64,000 nt of DNA from Scortum barcoo (Eukaryota > Chordata > Actinopteri > Centrarchiformes > Terapontidae), in contig CM041544.1 of assembly GCA_023238725.1 (NCBI GenBank), forward strand, positions 5,104,001 through 5,168,000, written 5' to 3'. Made by a program: the position numbers and the translations under genes. Below the pieces are notes generated by a model. The model had not been told where the DNA came from, searched no databases, and worked only from the letters and a program-made list of their open reading frames with translations. Shown here piece by piece: positions 35,197 through 46,585 of this stretch. Every line of letters begins with the position of its first letter. The first letter of the stretch is position 1.

Positions 35197-37024
35197 GTGT
35201 GTATCTCTGTCACGTCTTAATCTGATAAGTAATAACATCGGCTAATAAAAGCTAGTGCACAGTGAGCCAACGTTTCATCGCCTCGTGTAGTTTGGCGTGC
35301 CTGTGGCGCAGAGCACTGCCCGGGCAGCCTTTTCTGGTGAATCCTCATTAATTTCACATTTCACATTAAATCATATTCTCTGTCTCTTCCCGCTGAAGAC
35401 AGCAGAACTCCACTTGTATTAAACATGACATATTTGTCTTGTCCTTGTCTTGTCACATCTGTTATTTTACACAGATGACCACGAGTGTGCACTTTCCTAA
35501 AAGCAGAGACAACTGGCTAACAGGTTGTCTGTCGTGACACAGTAGTCCGTCTGTGGGATTTAAAGCAAACACTGTGTGTGTGGACGCTGCAGAAAGACAC
35601 GCCCAGCTCGGTCATCTTCATTTTGTTTCAGTGACCTCCTCACACGTATGCAGTATGAAGTGAGCTCCTGTTTGGCTGGCACAGCTCCGAAATGAAACTG
35701 GGTGTGCAGTTTCATTTGTTTATGCATCACTGACGCCCATCTTAAGTGATGAGAGAGGGAGTGTGAGGTGACAGGAGCTGTGGCTTTTTTTAACGGGGAC
35801 ACATTGATCAGGTTTTCTGGGGCCGTCTCCAGCACCCGTTTCGTTAACTGCGTGATCATTGTGCTGCTCACTGATCCAATCGCTGAAATTATATATTTAC
35901 CCAGATTTCCAACCAACAAAGGCACATCAGGTTAAGGCACACGGCACCTATGAATAGTAAAATATCAAAATGGGACTGTTTAGCAGACTGTCCCAATCAA
36001 CCTTGTGTTTGTTAATTATAGGTCTTATCTAAACATACTTTTCTCATTTATGTATGTACTTAGATTGGCCTCCTTTTGCAGTCTCATGAAGGAGTATGTG
36101 ACATTTCTTGAGAAATTCAATGGAAAATCAGTGAAAAGAGGTGAGATCAACCATAAAAAACAGGTCATCCATGAATTCCTTTCAAAACAACCCATACAGT
36201 ATGAATAGTTTCTGATTCAAAGCCCTTATATCAGTATTATCTGCTAGCCCCTTTCAAAACTATGGCAAACTATGTTTAGGCAGCTAAAACTAAAAACTAC
36301 TTCCATAGTTAAGGTCAGAGAAAACTGGATGTGAACAGGGTCTCCGGTGCCAAATGCTCGGATGACCTCCTCCCAAGATCTTTTGCTTAGAAGAGGGAGC
36401 TGTCGTTGTTTAAATACCTTCGAGAAGATTCTTGTCGAGACAGAAGTAAGCATGCATTGTCTTCAGCACATAACCATATCACCAGTGTGGTAGTTTTTTA
36501 GTGACAGCAGTGTCTGACTCTCTGAATTGTGTGATGGTAGCATGCTGTTCCTGTTGGACTTCCCACTTGTTGTCCTGGTGCGTGATGTTGTTTTGGGTTC
36601 GGCATCATTATTTGGTTGCTCACTGGTCTGAGATAAGTGGCTGTGCTCATGGTGGGATGTTGCAGTGGAGCTTGTATTGACTGTCTGCGGCCGTCATGCA
36701 GGGTCGTTGTAACAGGTACAGCGAGGGGGATCTCATTGTTAATTAAACCGTGATTTTCATCCAACACATAACTTTTGAAACGTTTGATCAAAACCAAAAT
36801 TTTCAGCTGGTGATCTGAGAGGACCTGCTGGTAAATGGCCGGTTTCTCTTGCACAGTTATGATCCGAGCCGCCAATGTCACAATAACCTGAAATGGATTT
36901 TTTTTTCAACCTGGGACCCTGTATGTGACTGAGAAATTATTTATTTATGTGAGCAACTATGTTACATTGATTACATTTTACATTTAAAAATAATATATCG
37001 GTACTACTTCCACGATTGTGTCTA

Positions 37025-37028
<4 letters not shown>

Positions 37029-37075
<47 letters not shown>
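37029..37075. repeat. TA microsatellite (about 23 units)
   Basis: Uninterrupted TA dinucleotide array, likely length-polymorphic. Confidence 0.95.
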
Positions 37076-37078
<3 letters not shown>

Positions 37079-38384
37079 TTATTAAACATTAAACATTAGA
37101 CTGAAAACATGACACTACTCAAATCTCGTAAACATAAACTGATACAGTAAATTACATAAACTTCATATCACATCACATATTCACATATACATGCGTCAAT
37201 GTTAAAGTTTGATAATATGAAACTGGAAATGGCATTAAAAGTGTTAATCATATATGAGTGCTGTATATACTTGCTGATATTTTGTAAGCCTGCCAGATGG
37301 ACAACATGGCTGTATTGTTGCATTTATGCTGACTAAAGCAATTAGGCATCCTACATTGGAGGTTCATTACAATCAAATAATTATAATTTACTTGATCAGG
37401 AAGTTAAAATCATAAGATAATGTTTCAAAGACATAAATCAGCCAGTTATGATAAGTGTGTACAGCTCCTACCTTTACGACTTGAGAACCTGTTCTCCCTT
37501 ATTTCCATATTACAAACACACTTCCTTTCTGTCCGTTCTTGGCACTAATGAAGCTCTGAAGCGTGCAGACTCCGCAGCAGTGATTGACTTACCGCCCGCT
37601 CTTTGCTCTCTATACGCTGCTCAAGGACACTTCCAATTAGCATCTGGACTCTCCACCAGCTTCAGTCCCTCGGCCTATCAGGCTGGAGAGACGCCATTCG
37701 ATTGGGTATCTCAGGTTGTCAGTACATCATGAACATACCGGGTGAAGAAAAGGCTCAGCGCATTTTAATTTTCCCCCTCCATTCTCATTCCTCCCTCTCT
37801 CTTGTGTTTTTTTTTCCCTATGAGCTGGCAAAGCCTTTAAACAAAGTTAGATCAGTTCCCCCATTCAAACATAATTCATGAATATTAAAATGAGGAAGAG
37901 AGGAGATATGTATACAGTGCGTTTTGAAAAACAATCACGCGCTGATAGTTGTCAACGTGACTATCATTTATATTCAGATTTGTTATTCACAATGCACACC
38001 TCGTGTCCTCTAACTCAACTGATAAGGAGCTGCTCAGTATCCACCGGTATAACCTCACCATAATTCTCTTATCCCAAACAACCTTGATGATTCAATAGCA
38101 CTTTTTGAACCTGTCTTTCCATTCTTGTATTATTGTCTTTTAGTGAGGGATGAGACAAAGCAGTCAGGTCTTGAAGGAAAAAGTCTACGGAGACACCCTT
38201 GGAGTGACATTGATGATGTTTTTGAAAGAGGAGTGGCAGCTCCTCCCGAACGTCTCGTCTTTGAGTTACAGGAACATAATCAAGCCTGACGTTCTTCAGA
38301 GAGACATACTGTACATCATCTATAAGCAAAAGTTCAGAAAAGTCAAATGAATAACTTTATGTACCTTCTCTCCCCCTACGTCAG

Positions 38385-38530
38385 GTCGGGGTCGTGCTGC
38401 ACTACTCGTCTCTGTCGACCATGCTGTGGCTCGGGGTGACGGCCAGGAACATTTATAAACAGGTGACCAAGAAGCCTCCGCAGAGCCAAGATGGTGACCC
38501 GCCTCCTCCCCCGAAACAGCCCCTGTTGAG
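38385..38530 (+). CDS. adgra1: adgra1 exon: TM3 and ICL2 (residues 225-273)
   Basis: Translation VGVVLHYSSLSTMLWLGVTA, RNIYKQVTKKPPQSQDGD, PPPPPKQPLLR. The acceptor is CTCCCCCTACGTCAG, and the donor is GAG|GTGAGC. It starts in phase 0 and ends after two bases of Arg273. TM3 is about residues 225-247. The LHYSSLSTMLW core and ARNIYKQVTKK are characteristic of ADGRA1. ICL2 has a run of five prolines before TM4, longer than I recall for human. Confidence 0.96.
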
Positions 38531-38851
38531 GTGAGCGCAAATGTCCTCGCAACCCTCCTTAACCCTGACTGCCTCTGGATGGAAAAGTACATAAAGAGCT
38601 GTGTGCATATGTGTTTTTGTGCCTGTATGTGTGTGTGTGTGTGTGTGAGACACCAGTATCTTTGATCTCCCCTGAACTGTTATTGCTGCTTGCCGTGTGC
38701 GTATCTTCAGAAGGCAAGGACTGGTTCACTGCACAATTATTTGCTTTCTCGTTCCATTTTTTTTTTTGTCAGTACATGGGCTGACTGAGGCGGCGAGGTG
38801 TGAGTCGAAGTCACAGGCTGTTCCTGTGCTGCTGTGTTTATTATTTTAAAC

Positions 38852-39405
38852 GGTGGTGGGAGAAGTGTTCAGATCCTTTACTTAAGTAACCACTGCAATT
38901 AAAATTCTGCAGAAACACACCCCATGAGTAATATATTATTACATACAGTATATTGCATTATCAGATTGTTAATGTCTAAGTAGCATTTTGCTGTCAGAGA
39001 TGGCTATGATGGAGGTGTTTTTAACAACTGAATATACAGTTAGTTTAGTTCAGTAGTCCTGAATACAAAGCTTGGGCCCACTAACAATAAATCAGTCGTA
39101 GAATGACTTGAAGAATGAAGAAAAAATGTTCTGCTGCACAAATTTCTATTAATTTTCCATGGATTTTGGGCTGAATCTATGCTGTCCCTCAAACATTATT
39201 TAAATGAAACCATCTGAGAAGTGTTAAGGGGAGATCACTCTTCTAACTTCTAAGAACTCGGAGAGATCTGAAAGCTGACGAGTGGCCCCCACTAGACATT
39301 GCTTTCTCGCACGAGGTCGCAAGCCAAAAAGATTGGGAACAATGAACAGGCATTAAGTCACAGTACTCAAGAAAAGTACAAGTACCTCAGCATTATACTT
39401 AAGTT
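38852..39405. mobile_element. Dispersed repeat (GGTGGAAGAAGTACTCAGATCC family), degenerate copy
   Basis: Starts GGTGGTGGGAGAAGTGTTCA with TCCTTTACTTAAGTAA and ends near AAGTACAAGTACCTCAGCAT. The internal segment (about 39270-39350) with CTCGCACGAGGTCGCAAGCC and AAAAAGATTGGGAACAATGA is familiar from fish repeats. Related segments occur at 52678-53140, 62395-62520 and 63540-64000. Confidence 0.65.
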
Positions 39406-42400
39406 GCCATAGAAACATGGAGCCCCTTCTTTTTCCCTGATTACAAATCTCAAAAATGGATGAGGTTTGAGTGAAGTGTGCGTGTTTGTCCTTCACTCTT
39501 CTACGTGTGCAGAGGTGTGTGTGTGTGCTCAATGTATCTGAGCGTATGCATCTTTGGCTCTCTGTTGATTAATGCCAGTTTGTGTATTTTTTTCAGGTGT
39601 TTGCTGGCTCATGTCTCCTTTAGAGGGCAACAATAGCTTTACACAGATGAGTTATTGCATCGTTTATCTGCAGAGACATCCACAGCTAGTTTGCATTCTT
39701 TCAGGCCTCTGGCTTTGTTCACTCTGTACTGACACAGCTGTCAGGTCTGCCTATTTACTGCACGCCGTTTGGCTCTCCTTTATGGATCCTACCACATTTG
39801 CTCATGTTAAGAAATCACATTTTCATTCTAAGTCGCTGTCCGCCAAGAGGAAAGAAGTTTAGGTTTCCAGTGGTAATGATTCACTTAACGTGAAAATTAG
39901 GCTGACAAATACCAGAGATTAGAAGAGTCGAGTGAATTCCTTTTAATCAGTCAGATTCCTGAATGGGGCCTCTTTAGCTCTGACTCGTCTGTTAGAGGTG
40001 ACATTCAAGGTGCAAACTGCTGCTTAGCAACGGTAACTCTCACAGAAGGGTTGTATAAGACAGACGAACATCTGCCAAAAGTCTTAATATAGCATTTTTT
40101 ACGTCAGTTAACAGTAGCACTGAGTGGAGCTTTTCCTGTCTTTCTGCACTGAGCTTGTCTGGCCGTCCAACTATTTTGGGACTCTCACGAAGTTCAAATA
40201 CAGTTTACCTGAAGCACTTTGAAAGAAGCAATGGCTGGGTCAGTGGGAACGAGCACATGTTCTAATCTCATTACCATAAGCATTGGCATCACGATTATCT
40301 GTGGCTTTTAATGTTCCAGCCCAGTGATTCCCAGCCAGATGTACCTGCAATTCTACTTGCAATTCTATGAATTTTAAGTAAATAGAAATTGTGATATGAT
40401 TTAGGGGTTAGAACAAATTGAATTAATTGTTTTTAGGAGGAAAATAAACCAAATCAGATTACAAACTGGTGCGCTACTGATCTTCTTGTGACAATAACCA
40501 AGCTACCAGTCGTGACACACAGCACCCATCTCTCTCCAACCAGCCAGCTGGGACACATTAGGGCTAAGAGACTGCATGAAAACTAGTTAGTGAGTAACAA
40601 AGTCTAAATAGTTAAATAGTTTAAAAAGTAATGGACAGCATAAACAGTAAAAGTGAAGGATAACCTGGTGAAATACAGTAGTGGATTAAAACATAAAGTG
40701 TAATAATTGGCCTTGTTAGTTGGACCACTAGTTTTACAGACGGTGAACTGAAACAATATCCACGTGTACAATAACTTAACAGCCACTTTAAAGTCAGTTG
40801 AAATGGAAACACTTTTGGGCCATTACAGGTGGTGCTGATGAAGGAGTACTTGAGCTCATGTGAGAGGGATGTGGGGGTGCATCAGGCAAAAACAAAAAAA
40901 ATCAGGCGTTGGAATCACCACTCTAGTCGTTTTTTGTAGTCAGTTTTAAAATGTTTTTTGGACCTCTGATTCTGCAGTTTCCCCATGTGTATAGATACAC
41001 ATTTGTGCAGGTATTTGTTAGAGGAAAGTGTCTGGAAAAGCAGAACCCGGTTTGTAAAAAATGTTTTGGCTCAGTTATTCTGTTTGAGGCTTCCAACTAC
41101 TCTGTAAGGTGAAAATGAATGGAGGGCAGATGAATGTCAGGAGGAGGAAGAGGAGGAAGGACAAAGAAGCAAATGACTTAAAACAACCTGTTACTATGGC
41201 ATCACCTCAATGTTATAACTAATTACCTCATCCACCCAGGAGGCTGCTGAGCCAGGAGCTTTATCCCAAATCTAAATGTATTTAGCCTTTTGGCCCATTT
41301 AATTGGTATTCGTTCAGATGCACATATCAGATTGAATTTATGCTTTTTGGGATTTCCCACCTCCCCCCTCACTCATTCTCCACCTCATTCCCATCCTGCT
41401 TACTCACGACATTTGGCATGTTTAAGAGGATCAGCTTTTGGACACATACATTGCTCTTCCTCTGCGGTGAGAAGGTGCTGTGCGAGCTCTTCTGCACATT
41501 GCGACTGTGCTGCAGAGCTGAACTCCAGGAGCTTTCGCGAGAAATCCTTTTAAGGGAAGGTTTGAGAGCAGAAATATGGAGGCAAACAGAGGGCGAACCA
41601 TAACAAATGCCTGTTTGTCATTTAATCTTGTCTTCAGTGTTGGAGTGTCAGTTTCTTAAAGCTGTTGGAAAACATCAGCTGGCGTTTCAGATATTTTGAT
41701 GATGATATAGCGGACAACCCCACGCAAGAAAATGATTTAAATATGAGGAGTTGCACTCGATATGAACCCTGTCGGAATACCTTACTCCCTTACTTTTATA
41801 CGTGCTTTCTGCAGTTTTGCTTTAGAGATTTACATGTAGTCCTCATATGTAAATGATCTAATATAAAAATATATATGAGCAGTATCACATGTCTGACATT
41901 ATCACAAGTGGAATCTGCTCAATAATGTATTCCTGAAGAGTGACTGAAAGTCACTGAGGAAAAGGGCCCCACCAGATAAGGATCCCCTCAACCTATAAGC
42001 AGCACTTTCCTTGCAAAGCAAATCCTCAGACACCTGCGTGACTGGGTGGTTTTTAATACGGAACGTTCTCGAGGCTCTCCCATCATGCACCGCTTGTGAA
42101 TGAGATCATTTGTCTGGGGGAAGGCGAAGGGATCGTGTGGCGCGGCAGTCGAGTTGATCCACAGTGATTGACTGTAATGCTCTCTGTCAGACAGGCTCAT
42201 GCAATGAGACTTAGCAGCTGGAGACAAATCAATTTCTCCTCCTAGCACCCCCTCCCCACCCCCAACATCCAACCTATTCCTGCGTATCTAACTCTTTGCC
42301 CGTCCCTCTGCTCTTGACAGCATCTGAGGGCATATCCAGCAGACCATCACTCTGACCTTTGTCAGAAATCTGCTACACTGTGTTGGGCTGCACACCTTAA

Positions 42401-42790
42401 ACGCCTCTGTTCATTTCTCTGAAGTGACACTTCACTTTGAGAGAACAATTTCTCCTCCACTATGGAATCTCCGGCATCTGTTGAATGTCACCACCAGCAT
42501 TTCTCCCCATCTGTCAATATTGATAATTGCAAACAGGCAAATTTGAATCTTAAAAAGCTCAGTCTGCAATAAAATGACTTACATTTGCTTTTCTCTGGTT
42601 GTGGATGTGTCAGAAGAGCTATTCATATATATATCTTGAAAGGGAGATGAATAGTCTGGCGATGCACGAACTATGAGACGTGTATTTGGAAATGAAACAG
42701 CCTAGCAAGGTAGAGCATCTCTCTAAAACCACAAATAGACCCGTCAACGCTGAAGATGAAATTGATATACTAGATTGTTACATGTCGCAG

Positions 42791-43165
42791 TTTTAAAGAA
42801 GCAGTTTGGAAATACGCTTATTCGCTTTTTTGCCAAATGAGACGAGAAGACTGACGCCACTCTTATCTGTCTATTGAATATAAGGCTAGCTTAGCTTAGC
42901 TTAGCTCAGTGATTAGAAACAGCTAGCTTGGCTCTGTCCACAAGATAGCAAATCAGTGAACCACAACCTGACCTTTTTACTGTTTCTTTACGGATGAAAC
43001 GTGATAATATTTTAATTAGTGAGCTTTAGAAGTGCTGGCAGCTGCTAAGCTTAGCTAACCGGCTGCTGGTGTTAGCCTCGTGTCCGACATCAGAGGTATT
43101 GTTCTCACTTAACTCTTGGCAAGTGCGCAAACATATTTCCCCAAATTTGAACCACTGCTTTAAAA
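42791..43165 (+). mobile_element. MITE-like repeat with TTTTAAAG/CTTTAAAA ends, copy 2
   Basis: The ends TTTTAAAG (42791-42798) and CTTTAAAA (43158-43165) are exact inverses. The next bases (GCAGTTTGGAAATACGC and the reverse complement of CCAAATTTGAACCACTGC) are imperfect inverted repeats. The interior has GGCTAGCTTAGCTTAGCTT, AAACAGCTAGCTTGGCTCTG and TTAATTAGTGAGCTTTAGAAG. It is about 375 bp with no coding capacity. Copy 1 is at about 7500-7830 in opposite orientation. Confidence 0.7.
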
Positions 43166-43869
43166 TAGGCCGCCCTTCTTCATTAAAGGGCTTTCAGACG
43201 CGCAGGATTGTTAGTACTTACATTAGCGGTGTATAGCCCATAAGCCTTTGCCCTGTGCCGGAGCGGTGCTGTGTATATCCTGGAGCAGGTCCAGAGAGAG
43301 GACAGTCACCGAACAGGGGACAGAGCCTGAGCGGGGGAACGAGGACGGGCGGCGAGGCTCTGTGTGGCTGCTGGCTAAAAGGCACTTCAGGGTCTATTTA
43401 TATCAGATGATTGCTGTTCCCAAACTCACTCAAAAGCACAACTCTGCATACACAGCCATTTTGTTGGGAGTTTGAAGGCCTTCTTTAATAGAATGGCCGC
43501 CAAAAGAAAAAAGGTATGCATGTGTTCAAGATGTTGTGTGTGTTCAGACAAGAATAGAGATTTTGAATGTGAAGGAGCGCTTTTTTAAGACGGTAATTTA
43601 ACACAGATCCTATGCATCTTTTGCACGTAAAGTACATTTGTTTTCTCAGGCCCAGGCCTGCAGGAAACACAAGCAGGCTTTCCTAGCGGGGATAAAGGGG
43701 AATGAGGGTTATAAAGCGCAGGGTGCTTTAACATCCACTCGTTCTTCTCATTTATGCTTATCTGGCTGACGGGTGTGTAAATGGCTTTCTGTTGGAAGAG
43801 AGTCCCCCGGGGGAACCGTTCCACTCAGAGAGACAGTGACAGGCCGGTAATGCCACCATGCCCCACCCA

Positions 43870-43924
<55 letters not shown>
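43870..43924. repeat. CA microsatellite (about 27 units)
   Basis: Long uninterrupted CA array in the intron before the TM4 exon. Confidence 0.95.
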
Positions 43925-43927
<3 letters not shown>

Positions 43928-46186
43928 CTCTTCGCCTCCCCTCCAACTACACACAACCACCCCTCGTCAACCAGCCCAGACAAACATCTTGATTGTAATT
44001 GAATTTTTGGGACGGGCCGCCATGTGACGGAGATTGGGAGAGAGAGGGGGGATGAAAGGATGAGGATGAAGATGGAGGAAGACGGAGTGGTGGAAAGGTT
44101 AGAGCAGTGACAGAGGTTGAGATTGAACAGGAAGGAGGAGGAGATAGCGTAGTGTTGTATAGGAAAGAGGATGACAGTGCAGAGACAGAGAGGACAAGGG
44201 CAGTGCAGAGACGGAGCTGCTGGGAAGAAGCTTTGTGTTGTTTTTTGTGGTGAAGTCTTTAATCTCGCATGTATACTTACTGTGATGCAAGCGCATTGAT
44301 AGATATTTATCTGAATACTTGTTTGCACATGAAGAATTAAAAAGTATATTGACGAGGCAGCAGATATCACCTTGAGAACTTCCTTCGCGCAACGTGAGCA
44401 AAACTAAACAGGATGATACCAGGTTACAGTTTTGTATCGTCATGGCAGATCATGGCAGAGAAAGCTTTAAAAGCAACATATTAGTTTCTCATTAATGCCA
44501 TTGTTGTTTGCTTAGTCTGCTGCTTAATTTACTTCACATTCTGATTCACTGCCCCTAGTGTTTATGTGTTTGACTGTATCTTACAGATGTGCATTTTTAA
44601 TATCTAAGGATGCTCACAACAGATGCTCTGAAGGACCGTATAAATTGACCACCACTGATGCACACAAATGTGTAGATAAAAGCAACTACAGGGGCACTTT
44701 AGATGTTGATCATTTGTTTGTTCTGCAGTTATCAAACATAACAGTGCACACTGAGCCCCACAGATGTGATGAGTGATAATTAGCAAACTAACAGTGTCTG
44801 ACATGCAGTGCAGCAATGTGTTTTCCTACCTACTAAAAAAAAAGTTTTCTTTTATCACAACATTAATCAGTATAGGCCTTTTGATTCATTACTGCACAGC
44901 AAACATGTAGAAGTCGGCCGTTCACCTGCTGAGCTGGATCAGTCAGATAAACAAAGTCCTCACCCGTTGAATACACGCTCTTTGCTTTATGATGTAGCAC
45001 CATTACTCATTTTCCCTGACGCTTAGTAAGCTTTATATCATATTTCACATATAATAAAAAACAGATTTCAGGAAAGGCAGGGCACCTTCACTATGAACAA
45101 ACACAAATCTCACATTTTGTATTTCTTGATTAACTTTTTCACTGTGTCTGTAATAATCTTTAAAGGCCCACAGTGTTTTGACCACATGGTGGTAGACTCG
45201 ACATGGAAATAAAATGAATCAATTAAAAAAAAAAAACAGTGCCATTTTCTACCTGCATACTCCTCATAGAGCTTATGTGACACCTTTTTTTTTATATTAG
45301 TGTACCTGGTGAGTGCTGCTGTGCCATTTTTTTTTCACCTTTGACCTCTCATGTCTGATGTGCATTCTCATGTCTGATGGGCTCTGTTGGTGCATTCCTA
45401 GTAAGAGTGTGTTCACACCAAGCATGATACAAACAACAGCTTATAAAGGATTAAAAATGGTTTGTATGGGAAAAACATTGCATACCTACTTAGGACTACC
45501 TAACAGTGTTGTTTTTTCTTGGTTTGTCATTCAAGATAACTGCAGTCTATGGAATGAGAAAATATTCCAAACTACCTTGAAGGTACAACCTCAAAATGAA
45601 CTGATTCATTCTGACATCTGACTGAATTTAAATCCAGTGTCTCCTTCCTCTGACATCCACGTTTCTCCTGAGCTGTTATAAACAGCAGATGCCCTAAATT
45701 GCAGCGATGAGTGCTGAGAAGTTAATCATGCTTACATCAACAGTATATTTTCATAGTAAAATTTACACTTTGGTGTGTGGCAAAGAAAACACACTGTAGG
45801 TGTCATCGCACCTGTAAAGTGTCACAAACACACTGACAAGCTCTGAAGTCACAAATCGTTCTTCAGATTTCTTCGTATTTGAGCAAAGAGAGAAAATGAT
45901 AGCTGACGATTATGTCCTCCGTGCCATTGTTTGTTCTTCAACGTTAAGAAAACAGAGTTATTTGGGGTCAGCCTAGAGCTTCACTCACTGCACAAGACTA
46001 TAATCTTATCTGTCACTTTGTCTGCTTGGCTCTGTTGGTTATTATCTTTCTCTTGTTTGTAAAGCTATTTCTCACTCAGTATGCTGCTGTAATCCAGATG
46101 TGAGACGTAGGATTTGTAAATGCCTTGTCATGTCAAACATTCTTATACTTTTCTCTCCCTTTGTGTGTCCCTCTGTCACTTCACAG

Positions 46187-46282
46187 ATTTTATTTAGTGA
46201 GCGGTGGAGTACCCCTCATCATCTGTGGGGTCACGGCAGCCGTCAATATAGACAACTATGGCAGCGGGGAGCAAGCACCGTA
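46187..46282 (+). CDS. adgra1: adgra1 exon: TM4 and ECL2 start (residues 273-305)
   Basis: Translation (R)FYLVSGGVPLIICGVTA, AVNIDNYGSGEQAP(Y). The acceptor is CACTTCACAG, and the donor is GTA|GTAAGT. It is 96 bases long, entered after two bases of Arg273 and left after two bases of Tyr305. TM4 is about residues 274-293. FYLVSGGVPxIICGVTAA with an acidic, Gly-rich ECL2 start matches ADGRA1, in which human has NIRNYGTEDED. Confidence 0.96.
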
Positions 46283-46585
46283 GTAAGTTCAACATTTGCT
46301 TTTGCTCTTAAGGTCAAATTACACCCTCTATGATGATTCTACCGTTAAATGCACCTCAATGTAGTTTTTTTTTAATAATAAGGTTGCATATGTGTACACA
46401 TGCAGTACAACACGTACTCGTATAATACTGTTTGCACTGTATGTGATATTGGAGCTAAAGGTTTAATTGAAAAAATGTTAAAACATATAAAAGAGTTTTT
46501 GTTGTTCAGTTGTTCAGTTCTGCTGATTTAGAAAGTGAGCATGAATCAAAGTGTTCAAATGCTCTCGTCTTCATGTGTGTTGCAG
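46283..46585 (+). other. adgra1 intron (303 bp)
   Basis: The shortest intron in the model, GT-AG, splitting the tyrosine codon TA|C. AT-rich; no other feature is visible. Confidence 0.92.

Larger units (their letters stand above)
26936..38384 (+). other. adgra1 intron (11.4 kb)
   Basis: GT-AG, phase 0 intron. It contains the inverted repeat pair at 33332-35196, a long TA microsatellite (37029-37075), an A-rich tract (31124-31171) and CA-rich low complexity (about 31549-31690). Open frames at 29057-29572 (+) and at 35560-35925 and 36498-36881 (-) show no similarity I recognise. Confidence 0.88.
38531..46186 (+). other. adgra1 intron (7.7 kb)
   Basis: GT-AG intron splitting the arginine codon AG|A. 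It contains two repeat-derived segments (38852-39405 and 42791-43165) and a long CA microsatellite (43870-43924). I see no further exon. The open frames that cross the CA repeat are artefacts of the dinucleotide. Confidence 0.9.

Noticed and set aside
35560..36881. Three minus-strand open frames (35560-35925, 36244-36453, 36498-36881) as a possible broken transposase
   Set aside because: No catalytic motif, zinc knuckle or reverse-transcriptase motif. They do not join to a family I recognise.
43825..44370. 181-residue minus-strand frame with a run of Val-Cys
   Set aside because: It is the translation of the CA microsatellite and its flanks.
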